Shown piece by piece: positions 7,002-8,379 of a stretch of 8,379 bases of DNA. The notes under the pieces were generated by a model that saw only the letters and a program-made list of their open reading frames with translations, was not told the origin of the DNA and did no database searches. Numbering within the stretch: the stretch's first letter is position 1; each line of letters opens with the position of its first letter. The stretch is from Candidatus Obscuribacterales bacterium (GTDB lineage: Bacteria > Cyanobacteriota > Vampirovibrionia > Obscuribacterales > Obscuribacteraceae), in the NCBI GenBank assembly GCA_021732245.1, contig JAKFVJ010000316.1:1-8379 (forward strand), given 5' to 3'. Made by a program: the position numbers and the translations under genes.

Positions 7002-8067
7002 AAAGATCATTAACAGAATGCATTACCTCATCTGCCGAAAGCTCTTCCAGACAAGCATTTGTGGACAGAGGGCAAACTGCTTCAAAGCAAGGCTGACAGG
7101 ACAAATGCAAACTAACTGCACGTGACTGCGAACCTAGTGGCTCCAGGCGCCTATAAGGCGTAGCTCCAAAGATACCTACTACTTTAGGCACGCCCACAGC
7201 AGCAGCTAGGTGCATAGGTCCGCTGTCTAAACCAATTACAAGGCGACTCTTTTGATAGAGCGCAATTAAGTCCAGCAAACTGGTTTCACCGGTAATGTCC
7301 AGTACTTGTATGCCACCACTTTTAAGAGAATCGGCAATCTCAGAATTCGTTTTCTTCTCTGATGGTCCACCGGCAAGAATTAGTGGCATGCCGGTGTCAC
7401 CCAGCTGTAGAGCCAAATCGATCCATTTTTCTTTGGGCCAAATCTTGGAAGACCACGTTGTTCCCGGCAAGAGCACGGCGACGTTCGATTGTCCCCTCAA
7501 CAAATCGTTCACTCTTTGTCTTGAGGTTTCCGGAACCACCGGCAGTGGGAATTCAATTTCCTCATCTGCAATTGCGGGGCTAAGACCAAGTGTCCGAAAT
7601 AAATAGGAAGCTATCTCCAAATTGACACGCACAATGTGTCTATCGGGAGCAAAGTAATTACCGACTTCAACCTTATCGGTCAAAAACATCCCGGCGCCTT
7701 CCCTTGTATGGGAAAAACCAATTCTTTTAGGAGCACCGGATGCCACCGTGCACAGTGCGCTCTTCAACAACCCCTGCATGTCCAAAACAACATCATAGTT
7801 TTTGCTTCTGATATCACTCCAAAAGACACCGGCTTCATGAGCGATATTTCCCCAATTCAGGGGCGAGGCAAGCTTTTTGATCCACTCCTTGCGCGGCAGA
7901 ATAAACACTTCATCAACAGCTGGATTATTAGTGACCAGCGGTGCGCTCATCGGCTCGACTACCCAACCGATATGGGCATCAGGCAATCGGCGCTTTATGG
8001 CGGCCGCCACAGGCAAGCTGTGAATGGTATCGCCAATGGCACTAAGTCTGATAACAAGGATCTTCAA
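6997..8067 (-). CDS. Glycosyltransferase family 9, LPS heptosyltransferase (WaaC-like)
   Basis: GT9 heptosyltransferases add heptose from an ADP-activated donor to the LPS inner core at the cytoplasmic face of the inner membrane. With the TTG start the protein has 356 residues and opens MKILVIRLSAIGDT, placing Asp at position 13, like the catalytic Asp13 of E. coli WaaC. Other marks are VVLDMQGLLKSAL (93-105), LLPGTTWSSKIWPKEKW (199-215, with K208 matching the WaaC substrate Lys) and IGLDSGPMHLAAAVGVPKVVGIFG (278-301, D281). A C-terminal Cys group (C324, C327, C332, C339) is seen in many GT9 enzymes. TTG 8067 is favoured because AAGGGA lies 6 nt upstream and the family motif begins at once. 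A GTG at 8139 would add 24 residues of no clear character and would start inside a palindrome. The exact acceptor is not certain. Convergent with ndk. Confidence 0.9.
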   Translation of the reverse strand: MKILVIRLSAIGDTIHSLPVAAAIKRRLPDAHIGWVVEPMSAPLVTNNPAVDEVFILPRKEWIKKLASPLNWGNIAHEAGVFWSDIRSKNYDVVLDMQGLLKSALCTVASGAPKRIGFSHTREGAGMFLTDKVEVGNYFAPDRHIVRVNLEIASYLFRTLGLSPAIADEEIEFPLPVVPETSRQRVNDLLRGQSNVAVLLPGTTWSSKIWPKEKWIDLALQLGDTGMPLILAGGPSEKKTNSEIADSLKSGGIQVLDITGETSLLDLIALYQKSRLVIGLDSGPMHLAAAVGVPKVVGIFGATPYRRLEPLGSQSRAVSLHLSCQPCFEAVCPLSTNACLEELSADEVMHSVNDLL

Positions 8068-8125
8068 ATTGCTTCCCTTGAATGGGGCTCCCAGAGCCGC
8101 ATTTGCCCCTAAGATTACACTACCC

Positions 8126-8153
8126 GTGGTGCCATACACATGTAAGGCACCAC
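8126..8153. repeat. Perfect 8-bp inverted repeat, GTGGTGCC-N12-GGCACCAC
   Basis: The arms at 8126-8133 and 8146-8153 match exactly, with a 12-nt centre containing ACATGT. It sits about 58 nt upstream of the preferred GT9 start, so it may be an operator or a 5' leader hairpin for that gene. No T-run follows on either strand, so it does not look like a terminator. Confidence 0.75.
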
Positions 8154-8195
8154 TTAAATATTACCGATGATTACGAGTGATACCAGCCATTAAAT

Positions 8196-8224
8196 GTGGT
8201 GCGGCACCACCCGTGAAGGCACGG
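8196..8224. repeat. Second GTGGTGC palindrome with adjoining CCGTG hairpin
   Basis: GTGGTGC (8196-8202), one G, then GCACCAC (8204-8210) is an exact 7-bp inverted repeat with a 1-bp centre. It carries the same arm motif as the element at 8126 but with the centre almost removed. It is followed directly by CCGTG-AAGG-CACGG (8211-8224), a 5-bp stem with a 4-nt loop. Confidence 0.75.
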
Positions 8225-8255
8225 TAAAAGCCTCATCCAGCTACCATTTCGGGAC

Positions 8256-8330
8256 TCGTGCCACCATATATGCACCACGATCATATGTGGATATTTATTT
8301 TTAGCGTGTTCGTGCCACCCTAGGTAGTGG
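8256..8330. repeat. Two TCGTGCCACC direct repeats, each in an imperfect palindrome
   Basis: TCGTGCCACC occurs at 8256-8265 and again at 8310-8319, 54 bp apart. The first copy pairs through TCGTG with CACGA (8276-8280) around an ATATAT centre and includes GCACCAC at 8272-8278. The second forms CCAC (8315-8318) with GTGG (8327-8330) around CCTAGG. Both are looser forms of the elements at 8126 and 8196. Confidence 0.6.
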
Positions 8331-8379
8331 TATTAATATAACAACCACATTCAATTGGGGCACCGCAAAATATCCAAGG

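Larger units (their letters stand above)
8140..8379. other. Gene-free intergenic region to the right edge
   Basis: About 240 nt with frequent stops in the frames I checked and no coding-like stretch. Its content is the palindrome and direct-repeat cluster plus AT-rich patches. TAATAT, read on the minus strand near 8156-8161, could be a -10 for the GT9 gene, but no good -35 was seen. Further GTGG/CCAC pairs (GTGGT 8327-8331 with ACCAC 8344-8348) and GGGGCACC (8357-8364) continue toward the edge, so the cluster may extend beyond the window. Confidence 0.6.

Noticed and set aside
7636..8112. Plus-strand ORF of 158 codons opposite the GT9 gene
   Set aside because: It lies wholly antisense to a well-supported GT9 gene and its translation has no recognisable family pattern. 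The other long opposite-strand ORFs over mraY, pcrA and ndk were dropped for the same reason.
8126..8153. Rho-independent terminator
   Set aside because: The stem is good, but no T-run follows on either strand, and it lies upstream of, not after, the GT9 gene.
8126..8330. CRISPR array
   Set aside because: The units are short, differ in centre length and sequence, and no direct repeat of 23 bp or more recurs. No cas genes are present.
1..8379. Mobile element, phage or defence island
   Set aside because: No transposase, integrase, toxin-antitoxin or restriction gene is visible. The genes are housekeeping types, and no terminal inverted repeats with target duplications were seen.

Overview
This window looks like an ordinary chromosomal housekeeping segment from a Gram-negative bacterium on or near the cyanobacterial branch. 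A non-photosynthetic relative (Vampirovibrionia/Melainabacteria type) is my best guess. The clues are protein-level. MraY has a cyanobacteria-like 'ETLSVMAQV' stretch and sits away from other division and cell-wall genes. The short stand-alone DprA/SLOG-fold protein resembles, from memory, a conserved cyanobacterial family. The PcrA and Ndk sequences also read as cyanobacteria-like. A WaaC-type glycosyltransferase implies an outer membrane with LPS. There are no photosynthesis genes here and no search was run, so the taxonomy is inference.

Layout, left to right. Positions 1-3735 hold a minus-strand run of four genes, read from right to left: a SLOG/DprA-fold protein, mraY, a large all-TPR protein, and the N-terminus of a membrane-anchored protein cut by the left edge. 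Gaps of 23, 71 and 33 nt suggest one transcription unit, although a palindrome and a possible promoter lie in the 71-nt gap. Positions 3736-3898 are a divergent promoter region with several inverted repeats. On the plus strand follow a PcrA/UvrD-type helicase (3899-6313) and nucleoside diphosphate kinase (best start GTG at 6423). A strong bidirectional hairpin terminator (6927-6963) separates ndk from a convergent minus-strand GT9 heptosyltransferase, whose best start is a TTG at 8067.

From about 8126 to the right edge no gene is visible. This stretch carries a cluster of short palindromes and direct repeats built on GTGGTGC/GCACCAC and TCGTGCCACC, with the first three palindrome centres about 64 bp apart. 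It is the least explained part of the window.

Functionally the genes cover envelope building (MraY making lipid I at the inner membrane, GT9 extending the LPS core), genome maintenance (PcrA), nucleotide balance (Ndk) and protein scaffolding (TPR). I found no convincing new multi-gene system. The most unusual items are the palindrome cluster, an enlarged loop in MraY next to its HHH motif, and a three-unit 13-bp tandem repeat across the GT9 stop codon.
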